In this document: piece by piece, positions 1 through 9,124 of the stretch
Position numbering within the stretch: the stretch's first letter is position 1
How the letters are laid out: every line of letters begins with the position of its first letter
Assembly: GCA_001580565.1 (NCBI GenBank)
Contig: LRBF01000151.1
Coordinates: 1 to 50,011, forward strand
Source of the DNA: Caballeronia megalochromosomata
GTDB lineage: Bacteria > Pseudomonadota > Gammaproteobacteria > Burkholderiales > Burkholderiaceae
Direction: 5' to 3'
Length of the DNA stretch: 50,011 nt
The notes under the pieces: model-generated
The model's input: the letters and a program-made list of their open reading frames with translations, nothing else
Database searches by the model: none
Told to the model about the DNA's origin: nothing
Position numbers and translations under genes: made by a program

Positions 1-435
1 CTTCTGACAGCTTCTGACAGCGCGATTTTCGTTATTCGTCAGATATTTAAAACAAAATCCGGCGAACGTTCGCCTATCCTTTGCGCTTTTTCCCGAAGAA
101 GAATTGCCAGGACGACAGGCCCTTGTTTTCGACAACTCAATAACATTGCATGCTGCTATTTCGTTGAGATTTCTCGCGGGCGCGCTCGGTTATTGGGACT
201 GGCAGCGAGGCGCATGGCCGATCTGGTTTCCGGCGCTCGTGTTTTCGCCGTTCATCGCGGATGCGACGGTGACGTTGCTGCGGCCCCTCGCGCGCGGCGA
301 AAAGTTTTGGCAGGCCCACCGCGAACATTACAATCGGCGCATGGTGCGCCTTGGAAGGGGTATGCTCGCACCGCGTTCGCGTGGTATTCGTTCATGCTGG
401 CGGGCATAATGCTCGCGAATCGGGCGCTGCGGTTT
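1..435 (+). pseudogene. Decayed, internally deleted second copy of the wbiH leader and gene
   Basis: Bases 1-156 match 20950-21097, the leader and first codons of the intact lipid-carrier sugar-phosphate transferase gene. Bases 157-435 match 21720-21999, its 3' part. About 620 bases between are missing. In the intact gene the hexamer ATGCCG occurs at 21091-21096 and again at 21710-21715, so a deletion between short direct repeats explains the junction. The remainder has many substitutions and a one-base deletion near 350, so it cannot encode a working enzyme. Residual reading still shows GEKFWQAHREHY, the family's cytoplasmic His motif. The similarity stops sharply at 435. The copy may extend to the left of the window. 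It is in the same orientation as the intact gene, so the two form a degenerate direct repeat around about 20.5 kb. Confidence 0.9.
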
Positions 436-927
436 GAAGCTCGTTGCAAGTTCTGGCGAGTTGCGCCGAGGCAATTGAATGAATATTACGCATGCAATCT
501 CGTTGGTTGACTCTTTCCTTGACCGTTTGAATGACGACCCGATTCAGCATGAATTGAGTTATAAGGTATCCGAAGTGCTAATTCTGACGCACGTGCTGGA
601 GCGAAATCTAATCGCTGCTTCGGAGCTGAAACATGGACTGACCTTTGCACGTTTGTTCGCGTCGAAATACCGCCCGCAGCTTGCACTCTCACGTGTCCGT
701 TGCACGCTTGTAAGCATCAGAATTCGCGGGGAGTCGCGTTAGCTCTTGACCGAAACTTGCTGGTTATCGTACAAGCGCGTTTCGTTCGTTAGAGGACGAC
801 TCAAGTCCTGCATCTTCGCAGATGCAGCGTAAGCTCTGCGCGAATCCATGCTGGGCGTACGGTTCGCGAGTCTACGATTGTCGAAGCCGCGCGATTCGTG
901 TCGCACGATTGGAGCCTTGGATCACTA
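436..927. other. Stretch without a recognisable gene
   Basis: Lower-GC DNA between the wbiH remnant and the insertion sequence. One open frame at 479-742 (+) could encode 87 residues starting MNITHAISLVDSFLDRLNDD; it has no clear ribosome-binding site, no family I recognise and a basic tail typical of chance reading. It may be a small gene or a decayed fragment, but I do not call it. Nothing else is seen. Confidence 0.4.
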
Positions 928-943
928 GGGACTGTTTACATTT
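928..943 (+). repeat. Left terminal inverted repeat of the IS5-family element
   Basis: GGGACTGTTTACATTT, the inverted partner of 1728-1743 with three mismatches. The words TGTTTACAT recur at 952-960, 18 bases further in, which may form an internal transposase-binding site. Confidence 0.75.
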
Positions 944-986
944 GAAGAAATGTGTTTACATCTCATCTTTTACGTAAGCGATCAAG

Positions 987-1746
987 ATGAGTCGAATGTT
1001 GCTGACCGATGAGATATGGGAACGTCTGGAGTGCATTGTTCCGGGCAAGCCTGGTGATGTGGGCCGGCATGGCGCAGACAATCGGTTGTTCGTCGAGGCC
1101 GTGCTGTGGATCGCGCGCACGGGCAGTCCGTGGCGTGATCTGCCCAAGGAGTTCGGTCGATGGCAGACGGTAGACATCCGCTTTTCGCGGTGGCGGCGCA
1201 AAGGCGTCTGGGCCCCTGTGCTGGCGCAAGCGGGCGAAGTGGAGCATGTGTTGAGCGATTCGACCGTCATCCGAGCACACCAGCATTCGGCCGGAGCGCG
1301 GAAAAAAACGGACCCCAAGCGCTCGGGCGATCACGCGGAGGACTGAGCACCAAGATTCATCTGGCGGTCGATTCGCTTGGTCAAACGCTGCGGATGATTC
1401 TTACCGAAGGACAGGTGGCCGATATTTCGTGCGCGCAAGAGCTGGTCGACGGACTGCGCTGCAAGGCGGTCATCGCCGACAAGGGCTATGACTCGGACGC
1501 CTTTGTCAAAAGCATTCGCGCCATTCGCGCCAAGGTCGTCATTCCACCACGCTCGAACCGCAAGATTGCCCGTCGTTATGACCGTACGTTGTACCGTCAG
1601 CGCAATTTGGTCGAACGCTTTTTTTTGACCGTATCAAGCATTTCCGTCGCGTCGCAACTCGATATGACAAACTCGCCCACAGTTACCTCACCTTTGTGTC
1701 CATCGTGTCTGCCTTCGCGCCGCTCGTAAATGTGAACAGAGCCTAG
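987..1746 (+). pseudogene. IS5-family DDE transposase, two-frame, with a second disabling frameshift
   Basis: The first frame (ATG 987) gives an N-terminal part beginning MSRMLLTDEIWERLECIVPG with the first catalytic Asp in LSDSTVIRAHQ. At the A7 run 1302-1308 reading must slip -1 to continue into GRSRGGLSTKIHLAVDS. This slippage is normal for the IS427 group, where it fuses orfA and orfB. The second Asp lies in IADKGYDSDAF and the Glu in NLVERFF, so all three catalytic acids are present. A T8 run at 1619-1626 then throws the frame off; restoring it would give the expected ending DRIKHFRRVATRYDKLAH and a stop at 1744-1746. Family members have six (or nine) T here, so this is a real lesion. 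Intact it would be about 250 residues. Confidence 0.85.
1728..1743 (-). repeat. Right terminal inverted repeat of the IS5-family element
   Basis: AAATGTGAACAGAGCC, matching the reverse complement of 928-943 at 13 of 16 positions. It overlaps the last codons of the transposase, which is usual for compact elements of this family. Confidence 0.75.
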
Positions 1747-2604
1747 AGTGTGGGCGGCGGCGCGATCTCTTCGTGAGCACGGGACGCACCTGAAAAATTC
1801 GTCGATCTCGTGTGCGACTTGATTTTACGACAATTTGGAGGGGGAGATCTACGTTGTCTCCGCGTGATTATTTGGCGGACGGTGAAGCTCTGCTTAAGTA
1901 AGGATTGGTGTGAAAATGATTCGAGAAACTTGAAAGGCATATCGAAATTGCGAGCTTTCCGAATACGTGCGCACGTCGAAGGGGGCATTATCCTATTCAC
2001 CTATCCGCGTCGCTGACGCATCGACGTGAGTGCATCGAACTCCATTGGTATCAGGCGTCGCGCTCGATGGGCGCAATCTTCTTGAACTGCAGCGATGCTG
2101 CCATTTAAGCTGGCCGTTCCGTGCAGGAAACTGAGTCCTCCAAGAACCGCCTAGCCGCTATCCTTTTCGGCAAAACGCAAAATCTCATCAATTGAGAACA
2201 AGTTCGCGCGGACAGTGCGATCGTCAACGCTTCCTTTCGTCTCCGGCAGTTACGCCAAGCCTGACACACGCGGTCCCAAATCGAGGCGATCGTGATGAGC
2301 AAGCTCTCGAGACGGGAAATCACTTGCATCCTGGGTGCGGATTTCTTCATCTCTTTCTGTCGGCCCGCGCAGCCGAAAACAAAATGCGCAACAAGAATTG
2401 CTTGGCTCGACAGGCTTGTGCCTGCGGTCAAGTAGCCGTGCTTCGGATTCGTCCGTCGCAAGGATCATCAGGAAGCAGTGCTTCCCTGCGCCGGGTGAAT
2501 CGAAAATCTGATCTCTAAGATCCCGGAAAGCAAAGCGTGCAGTATTTCAACCACCCCGGGACGTTCTTTTGATAGGTGAGGACGTCGCCTTTCGGATCAC
2601 AGCC
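1747..2604. other. Stretch without a recognisable gene
   Basis: Between the IS element and the recombinase gene. Open frames of 70-118 codons exist on both strands but contradict each other and show no family motif, ribosome-binding site or codon bias. The last 100 bases presumably carry the recombinase promoter, but I see no convincing -35/-10 pair. Confidence 0.4.
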
Positions 2605-3897
2605 GTGAAAATCCAACTCAACTTCTCGACGCTGTTGGACAACGCCGGGCTGCCACAGCGGCTCACGAAAGAACTCACCGAACTCTTTCAAAATCACCTG
2701 TCGAAGGCCCATAGCAAGACCCGCGTGACATCCAACGCGATTTCCATCAAGACGCAAACATACCGCGTGCGCCATCTCGTCGCGGGCTTTCGCGAACTTC
2801 GAAAGGGCGGCTTCGCGCTTCAGTCGCCGTGGAACCTCTCGGAAAAACACATCGCCTTTCTCGTTAAGCTCTGGGTCACCGAGAAGGAACAGGCGCCGGG
2901 TACGGTCGAGAACAAGCTAACCTATTGGCGCACGCTAGCCGCGTGGATGAAAAAGCATCAACTCGTAGGTACAGTGGATGACTACATCAAGCGGCCCGAC
3001 GGATACCGCCGCTACTATGTGGCTCAGGAAGATAAATCTTGGGACGCCGCCAACGTCGACGTTAATAACGTCATCTCCCGGCTTTGCGAACGCGATCGCT
3101 GGGTCGCAATCCAGGTCGAGTTGCAGGCCACCTTCGGGCTGCGTGCGCAGGAAAGTATGCTGCTGCGTCCCCTTCAGTGTCTGCGCGTCTCAGGCCACCT
3201 GCATGTTATCGACGGCACCAAGGGTGGAAGACCCCGGCTCGTGCCGATCGACGCCGAATGGCAATATGAAGTTCTGATCCGTGCGGCCAGGCTCGCCAAC
3301 CCACGCACGGGGTCGATGATTCCAGAGCCGTGGTCCCTGAAAAAGTGGTATCGCCATTTCTACCACGTCCTGCAGAAGGAGGGCGTCACCCGCGGCGGCT
3401 TAGGCGTCACGGTGCATGGGTTGCGCCATGCATACCTTCAGAGAATGTACGAGCAAATCACCGGCGTACCGGCACCCATCAAGCGGGCCGACCACCGGCC
3501 GGACCCGGAGCTTCATCAAAGGGCCATGCAACAGTTAGTCGAAGCCGCAGGACATAGCCTCGCAGGAAAGGCGACGGCGTATATCTCGACCTTTGCCATG
3601 GTCGAGCGACTATCGCGACCCGTGATCACGCCCGAACAGGTGATCGCCGCCCTTAATGCCGCAAACGGCGTCAAATCTGAAGCGGCGAAGAACTTAAAGA
3701 TATCGAGGCAAGCGCTTTACCGCATCCTTGCCAAGTGCGAGCCCTTGCGAGTCGCCTCACCTGGGGATTCCGTTGCCGTGAATTCGCGACCAACGGGCGT
3801 GTCCCATGACAATCCTGCTACGAGCGAACATCCTGGTGCGTCCTTTGAGTATCCGGTGCCGGGTCAATTGTCGCTGCTCGACGATCGACTGAGCTGA
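2605..3897 (+). CDS. Tyrosine recombinase (integrase-domain protein) with C-terminal Fis-like HTH
   Basis: Site-specific recombinase of about 430 residues. The N-terminal 130 residues resemble a SAM-like core-binding domain. The catalytic domain shows the full tyrosine-recombinase set: Arg180 in TFGLRAQE, Lys206 in GTKGGRPR, His271-x-x-Arg274 in HGLRHAY, His317 in AAGHSLAG and the nucleophile Tyr326 in ATAYIS. After the catalytic domain, residues about 347-378 (EQVIAALNAANGVKSEAAKN onward) read as a Fis-type helix-turn-helix, an unusual addition that suggests DNA binding or self-regulation. The last 50 residues look disordered. The GTG start at 2605 gives MKIQLNFSTLLD; an in-frame TTG at 2569 would add 12 residues, and neither has a strong ribosome-binding site. 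The gene stands alone. It probably mobilised part of this island, but no att pair is evident. Confidence 0.85.
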   Translation: MKIQLNFSTLLDNAGLPQRLTKELTELFQNHLSKAHSKTRVTSNAISIKTQTYRVRHLVAGFRELRKGGFALQSPWNLSEKHIAFLVKLWVTEKEQAPGTVENKLTYWRTLAAWMKKHQLVGTVDDYIKRPDGYRRYYVAQEDKSWDAANVDVNNVISRLCERDRWVAIQVELQATFGLRAQESMLLRPLQCLRVSGHLHVIDGTKGGRPRLVPIDAEWQYEVLIRAARLANPRTGSMIPEPWSLKKWYRHFYHVLQKEGVTRGGLGVTVHGLRHAYLQRMYEQITGVPAPIKRADHRPDPELHQRAMQQLVEAAGHSLAGKATAYISTFAMVERLSRPVITPEQVIAALNAANGVKSEAAKNLKISRQALYRILAKCEPLRVASPGDSVAVNSRPTGVSHDNPATSEHPGASFEYPVPGQLSLLDDRLS

Positions 3898-5381
3898 CAT
3901 CGATCTAGCGACAATGACCTCGGCTGCATGATTACTGAGAAGAGCGTCGACCGAGCTTGGTCGGCGCCTAGCCGTATGCACGGTCAACGTCTGTAGGCGA
4001 TCCCTTCCTCATGCGAGCGCTCACGCGGGCGAGACGCTCATTCGGTCCGCAAGTCCAAGTGATCATGATGGACTGCACCGCTCTACCAAAGCCCGCCAAG
4101 GCACACTTCTTTCTCGCGATCTGCTCTGCCCTGCGTAAGTCAGGGCGTAGAACGCTCCGAAACTGAATGAAGGTGCCGTTTTCTTGTGGTTTCGCTCGAG
4201 CCCGTCTGCACTATTGACGCGCTCGCTCTTAGATGGAAAAACCGTCGCGCGAAGATCGCTTGTCGGGATCGGCTACACCGAACAACGTAAATTGCATGTG
4301 GGCTGAACAGCAGCGACTCGATGCTGCGCCTCGTGCGTCGACTTGACGACTATCTACTTGATGGACACAACGGTTTCCGATGTTGAGCATGCGAATCGTG
4401 GACACCCTCGTCCTGCTCATTTCGGCGACCAACGCTATCCGGATAGCGCTCATATCGCAGAATGACTGCGCTTTTCTGCTAGCTTTTCCCGATACGCCTT
4501 TCATAAGCCTTTCGTCAAGACGCCTTGTACAGCCCGGTTGCTACCGGGCCTCCATCCTCCGCTGCAACGTGCTTCCTCGTGCGCCGGTCGGTATGTCGCA
4601 CTGAGTGTCTAGAGCCCTCGCGTCTCCCTAGGATCACCTTCCTTATCCTTTGGCCCATGAGCCGAGGCCGCGGACAGCGCGGCTCGAGGTTTGCTCGTAG
4701 AACCGCATCTTGGAAGCTTCACCGTTGAACAGCCGATGTACTTTTCAGAGATATGCTTGAGTTTTCGTGCGTCGGTTTGCTATCGGCTTCTCTGCGTAAG
4801 ACGCGGGAAAGGGTTCTGTCGGTCTAGGAATTATCATGATAATTCTGGATCCGCAAAAAGAGGTACGAAAACGACTCGCTTTCCGACTTGTGGCGCCTGT
4901 TCAAGCGGTAACACCCATCCAAACAACAGCGGTTCAACTGGGCAATGTGGCGACCTAGTCCGTGCCGATCCGCCCCACGATGTATGGTGTGCTCTGACGA
5001 GCACCGCAAGTCTGAGCTGCCGCTCGCGGGAACCAGAGTCACCATCAGCATTCCACGCCGTAGTACGTTCAGAACTGCCCTTGACACACGTGCTTGATCT
5101 GCCTCGACGCCGGTGCCATCGGCGCGTGGGCCGATGGAAAACCGCTAGCGATGTCGAAGCAGTCGCGTGAGACCGCCGCCGTCCGCACTCATGACATTCG
5201 AAAGGAAGGGGCGGCGGCTTCGGCATCTTCGTGCGCTGCGCGCGGCACCTACTATGAAAGACCTATCGAATTCCGCATGATTCCAAGCGCTCAATGCTCC
5301 CAATCGACTCTACGATTGCTCTTGTTGCACCCTAACAAGAGCTGGCTGAACGATTCGCCAGATATAACGGAGCTTCAATCG
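3898..5381. other. Long stretch without a recognisable gene
   Basis: Almost 1.5 kb downstream of the recombinase. Open frames on both strands are short, overlapping and without family motifs. The only distinct structure is a perfect 18-base palindrome at 4828-4845. An open frame continuous with the next gene reaches back to 5094, but its extra residues look like read-through of non-coding DNA. I take this as eroded mobile DNA. Confidence 0.45.
4828..4845. repeat. Perfect 18-base palindrome
   Basis: GAATTATCATGATAATTC is its own reverse complement and is far more AT-rich than its surroundings. It lies about 540 bases upstream of the first NERD-like gene. A dimeric repressor operator or a recombination half-site pair are both possible; no copy was noticed elsewhere in the window. 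Confidence 0.6.
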
Positions 5382-6062
5382 ATGGCAAAACAAACCGGCG
5401 CATCTGCAAAAGAGCAGATCACCCCGTTCTTTCCGACCCAGGCCTATCTCGGATATCCGAAAGATTACGAGAAGGAGCCCGCGCTCAAGAAGCGTCGGCG
5501 CGAGTACGCCGACTTCTCGCGAAAGTTGCGAGCGATTCTCGCCCCGTTGCTGGTCAACCGTTACGCTTTGCATGAAGACATGCTAGTGCTCACCAGCAAA
5601 GGATTTTCGGGGCAGGGCGTCGACGTGGACTGCGTAGCTGTCACTCGGTTCGGCGTCTTTGTGATCACGCATATCCCGGTGGCTGGCATCATTTCTTCTT
5701 CGCAGAAGGCGAACGAAATGGTCGTCCTGAGCGAGTCGGGCGCAGCACATACCTTTCCATGCCCCCTTTGGCGTGCGGCACCCGCAGTTCACTTTCTTTC
5801 TGCCCTTCTGTCGGATTTGCAATGCCCAGTGCAGGCGATCGCCATCGCTACGCATGATGCTTGCGCGATCGAACTTGGCGTTCCCACCGCGATCTTCAAA
5901 CTGCACGAACTGAGTCAATTCTTGCGGCAAAGCTACGATCGCTACAGTGCCGTCAACTGGTCCTTCTTTGATGTCAACGAGATCAATGCACGTCTACGGA
6001 AAGGATGCCAGAGTTGGGATCGCGCCGTCGAACAAGCCGAGCGTGACGCGCATCGGTCCTGA
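5382..6062 (+). CDS. NERD-like domain protein, probably catalytically inactive (paralogue 1)
   Basis: 226 residues from ATG 5382, chosen because GGAG at 5369-5372 stands nine bases ahead; upstream in-frame starts (5277, 5094) lack such a site. Residues about 62-185 follow the layout of the nuclease-related NERD domain: a strand with acidic residues (HEDMLVL), then VDVDCVAVTRFGVFVI, where NERD proteins have a conserved Asp and a G-x-F-V-I strand, then CPLWRAAPAVHFLSALL, matching the usual Pro-Leu and helix. The Glu/Gln-x-Lys expected right after the FVI strand is Thr96-His97-Ile98, so nuclease chemistry seems lost. A basic stretch, KKRRR, precedes the domain at residues 36-40. No signal peptide or membrane segment. 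The second copy is at 9125-9835. The NERD assignment is my inference from pattern; the paralogy is direct. Confidence 0.7.
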   Translation: MAKQTGASAKEQITPFFPTQAYLGYPKDYEKEPALKKRRREYADFSRKLRAILAPLLVNRYALHEDMLVLTSKGFSGQGVDVDCVAVTRFGVFVITHIPVAGIISSSQKANEMVVLSESGAAHTFPCPLWRAAPAVHFLSALLSDLQCPVQAIAIATHDACAIELGVPTAIFKLHELSQFLRQSYDRYSAVNWSFFDVNEINARLRKGCQSWDRAVEQAERDAHRS

Positions 6063-6699
6063 TAGCTAGGCGAGGATCTTTCTGCCACGTCGGCACAAAT
6101 GCGCATTTTTTCACCGAATTCCTTCCAGTGCTTACGCCGACTGCCTTGGCGTAAGCGAAAAACGAGCCGCCGGCCGCACGAAGTCGATTTCGCAATATTT
6201 CGCCGTTTTCAAATAAAAATCAGTGGGTTAGCACCGTGTGACCAGAGAAAAAAGCAAAGATATCAGGACGAACTTTTTCCGGTCTGACTAACGGTGAAAT
6301 TGAGCAGAGGGGGTGCAGCGAAGACAGCAGAGTGGTTTTGGCGGCGAAAGCAGCGAATCGCTGACTTGCCTTTGAAAGTCCGCTTGTGGATGTTGCCGTG
6401 CTTAGACTATCGCCGGATTCTACGCCACCTTTCGTTGGCGAACAAACTGCTCTCGAATCCCACAGCAAGTCGTAGTGCGCAGCGCTTCCGTCGGCGCTCC
6501 CATCATCTTGCTGCTGTGCATTCGGGTCATTTGTTCTGACGATGTATGTAAGCATTATGAAATGGCGAGAGTTGAAAGGCGGTGTTTTTTATACGTCTTT
6601 CAACGAAATTAAAAAAATGTTTGTGGCGTCGTTATCAGGACTCTCTTATGCGAGCAACAAAGTATGCGATCATCCAGACGCTGAACGAAAGGAAACCAA
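6063..6699. other. Intergenic, AT-rich toward its 3' end
   Basis: No gene recognised. From about 6540 the sequence becomes AT-rich (several A and T runs near 6585-6625), consistent with a promoter for the HTH-repeat gene that starts at 6700. I cannot fix a -35/-10 pair. Confidence 0.4.
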
Positions 6700-7692
6700 A
6701 TGAATACAACAAAAAGGCCATATCGCTTGATAAGCCGTCGCAGTTGCTTGCGACTTGCGCAGCTATATCAGGAAGGACTCAACGAAGGGAAATGGAAGAC
6801 GCAACTCGGCGCTTTAAGCACATTGCGCGTGAGTCAGGGAGATTTGTCGTTGGCATTGCAGCTTCACGAGTTGCCCAATGAGATTCTCGACCTATTTGAT
6901 GACCTCATTGGAATCAGCAGCCACACCGTTCGAGTCATTCGCCATACAATAATTCATGATGGGATCAAAACGGTGCTCGACCGTATCCGGCAGAGCGGGG
7001 CGACCAATGCAAAGCATTCGAATCAAGCAGTATTGAAGATTGTCAAAGGCCACGCACTGAATTCCAAGATAATGCTGCGCTGGTCGGGGCAAGACCCCGT
7101 AAAGATCGCGGCCCGCGCGCTTAATCTGCCTAAAAACATCTCCGACCGATATCACCTCGGGGTGACGAATGGAGAGTGGGCAAGTTTCAGTGCCTGTGCG
7201 AAGGCGCTCGGGGTATCGCGACGGAATGTTAGCGTTGCCGTTTCGATTCGGGAGCTTCCCGACGCAGTTCGCCATCTGTTCTATGAGATGGACCTAACGT
7301 TCGCGGTTGGGAAGCGACTTCTCGCGCTCAAGGACGAACTGGGACTCGATGAGATGCTTGTACGGGCACGCTGCGTGGAGTCAATGTTCGACTCGAGCGG
7401 CCGGACGGCGGCAAACATTCTCTCTGAGCTCAATGCGGAGAATATCCGCCCGTCGACTTTCACGCGTGTACGCATTAGAAAAGGAAGAGGCCGAAATCGG
7501 CTGGTGATCGAATGTAAAGATTTCGAGTTGCTGTGGAGGTACCGCGACGAGATCGAGAAGTCGATCAGCAAAGTTCTAAAAAAGCGGATTACCGATGCTG
7601 AATTGGTTCAGTTTATGCGCCAATTTGGTGGCATCTTCGATAAAGCTCACCTCGCCCGCTTGCCCAGTACATTCGCGCCCCGTCCCTCCTGA
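6700..7692 (+). CDS. DNA-binding protein with two tandem ParB-like HTH repeats
   Basis: 330 residues; ATG 6700 is preceded by AAAGGA at 6688-6693, a good ribosome-binding site. Two internal segments, residues about 22-97 and 150-224, align with each other: Tyr-x-x-Gly then Gly-x-Trp, then L-x-V-S with S-x-A, then E-L-P followed by Leu-Phe. The second segment (ACAKALGVSRRNVSVAVSIR then ELPDAVRHLF) reads like the helix-turn-helix of ParB/KorB partition proteins, where a recognition helix is followed by Leu-Pro-x-x-V. No ParB N-terminal CTPase/nuclease motif is present. The C-terminal 100 residues are basic and end in a possible helical tail. The likely role is DNA binding in partition or regulation of a plasmid-like element; that part is inference. 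Confidence 0.75.
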   Translation: MNTTKRPYRLISRRSCLRLAQLYQEGLNEGKWKTQLGALSTLRVSQGDLSLALQLHELPNEILDLFDDLIGISSHTVRVIRHTIIHDGIKTVLDRIRQSGATNAKHSNQAVLKIVKGHALNSKIMLRWSGQDPVKIAARALNLPKNISDRYHLGVTNGEWASFSACAKALGVSRRNVSVAVSIRELPDAVRHLFYEMDLTFAVGKRLLALKDELGLDEMLVRARCVESMFDSSGRTAANILSELNAENIRPSTFTRVRIRKGRGRNRLVIECKDFELLWRYRDEIEKSISKVLKKRITDAELVQFMRQFGGIFDKAHLARLPSTFAPRPS

Positions 7693-8583
7693 AGATCACA
7701 TTAAGCGATGCGTTGGATGACGCGTCTCGCATGCTTCGGACGACAATCGTCGATCTTGCGTGTCTGCCGATGACAGCCGCGACGATGCCCCATAGCCTTT
7801 GGCCGATCATCGCTTACTCTCCGCAACCAGACGCTCAACGCCCATCTACTGAGCGTGTCAACGCATGGACGTAAGCGGCGTCGGCTCATTATTCCCTCCT
7901 CCGAATGCCGTTAGGAACGACGCCGCGAAGAGACAGAAATGAGGGGCTTATTCGCCCGAGTCCGCGGTGTGGGTTCACGCAGCGGCCGTGGTGATAGTAG
8001 AGTGGCTAACGCCATTCCGGTTCCGTGCGTCTGAGACGCGCTATGCGACATCGGCTGGAGACTGCGAGCCCACCGTTGAGCGATTGCAACTCTGGGTCGG
8101 AGAAAAATACAGCAATTTCATGCGCGCGTGCATTCATGAGCTCGTGCGCGAAAAAAGAATAAGCTCTGCGAAGCGCGAAGGGGACGTATGGCGACCGCGC
8201 GCAGTATTTTTGCGCCGCTCGGCGAGCTACAGGGATCTCCAGACGAGTCGAGGCGACTCCCGCTTTTGTCCGTGTCTTTGTCGCTCGTAGTTGGGGCGTG
8301 CAGACGTGGAGACCCCGCCTGCATGTCGAGGCGCAATCTTTTCTTTCCGTATTTGCTTTAGGTCACGGCCGCGCCTTGACTTCTTCTTGTTGCAGGCATG
8401 CTGGTTTTGTTCAAACCAGTTATCCGCCGCTATGCCAACAACGAAGCGTCTGTGTCATCCGCTACCCGTACAACGAGCGCGAAGCTTCGCTCCTAAGCAG
8501 CGTACCTCGCGCTTCATGTGGTCTCGAGCGCGCACGCGCGACCCGATGCGCGCGCAACGCCCGCGCGCTGGCGGAGCCAAAGC
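7693..8583. other. Stretch without a confident gene
   Basis: About 890 bases. A frame at 7967-8290 (+) contains a plausible-looking piece (VERLQLWVGEKYSNFMRACI, about residues 37-56) but starts and ends in improbable sequence, so it may be a broken gene. Nothing else stands out. Confidence 0.35.
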
Positions 8584-8868
8584 ATGCGTGCGCTAAAGCG
8601 ACAACCCGTCGCGAAGTCCCGAGCGTCAGGGCTGAAGCGGCCCTCACGGTGCGCGGACCCTGAATTGACGCACCTCGAGAGCTTGATACGCCACCTCCTA
8701 ACCCTGAATGCACCGCCCATGCCGCTTTACCTGGATCGGTCCTACTGGCTCAGGCGGCTGGAGCGTCTAGAGGAAGAAATCTGCCTTGTCCCCGCGCAGA
8801 TGAAGCGTCTAGGCGCCCTTCGAAATCTTCTGCTTGCAGATGCATCATGTCGCCGCGAATGTGCGTGA
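8584..8868 (+). CDS. Small hypothetical protein
   Basis: 94 residues from ATG 8584. The N-terminal 30 residues are basic (MRALKRQPVAKSRASGLKR). The rest is helical and amphipathic, with PMPLYLDRSYWLRRLERLEE and a following Val-Pro-x-Gln-x-x-R-L-x-A-L-R-x-L pattern. I do not recognise a family; the composition suggests a small DNA- or protein-binding accessory protein. The start is uncertain because the open frame runs further upstream (to 8518) through low-complexity sequence. It lies 256 bases ahead of the second NERD-like gene on the same strand. Confidence 0.5.
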   Translation: MRALKRQPVAKSRASGLKRPSRCADPELTHLESLIRHLLTLNAPPMPLYLDRSYWLRRLERLEEEICLVPAQMKRLGALRNLLLADASCRRECA

Positions 8869-9124
8869 ATGTTCATTCATCGGAGCGCGCTCAACAGAAT
8901 CTATCACGCAGCAATCGGACTCACGCGCCGCTATCGGTTGCGCGCGACTGCTGTTTCGGTAACCGGGATGGCACGCAATCTCCGAGGTGACGATGCCTAT
9001 CGCCTCAATGATCTTTGTTGGGGGGACACCGAGCGAGGCTCTCTCAGTAAGACGTCATCCATCAATGTGGGGCGCTCGGCGAAGACTGAATGATGACCGC
9101 AATAAGCCAACCGTGAGAAACGAA

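Larger units (their letters stand above)
928..1743 (+). mobile_element. IS5-family insertion sequence (IS427-like), damaged
   Basis: About 816 bases bounded by imperfect inverted repeats: GGGACTGTTTACATTT at 928-943 and the mirrored AAATGTGAACAGAGCC at 1728-1743, 13 of 16 positions matching. The tetramer CTAG lies at both edges (925-928 and 1743-1746), as expected for this subgroup, which inserts at CTAG-like sites with a short TA duplication. Length, the two-frame transposase and the terminal repeats fit IS427-type members of IS5. The transposase carries an extra frame disruption, so the copy is probably inactive unless helped in trans. Confidence 0.85.

Noticed and set aside
4229..5226. Several 75-160 codon frames that might be transposase pieces.
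   Set aside because: No DDE motif, HTH or terminal repeat could be matched.
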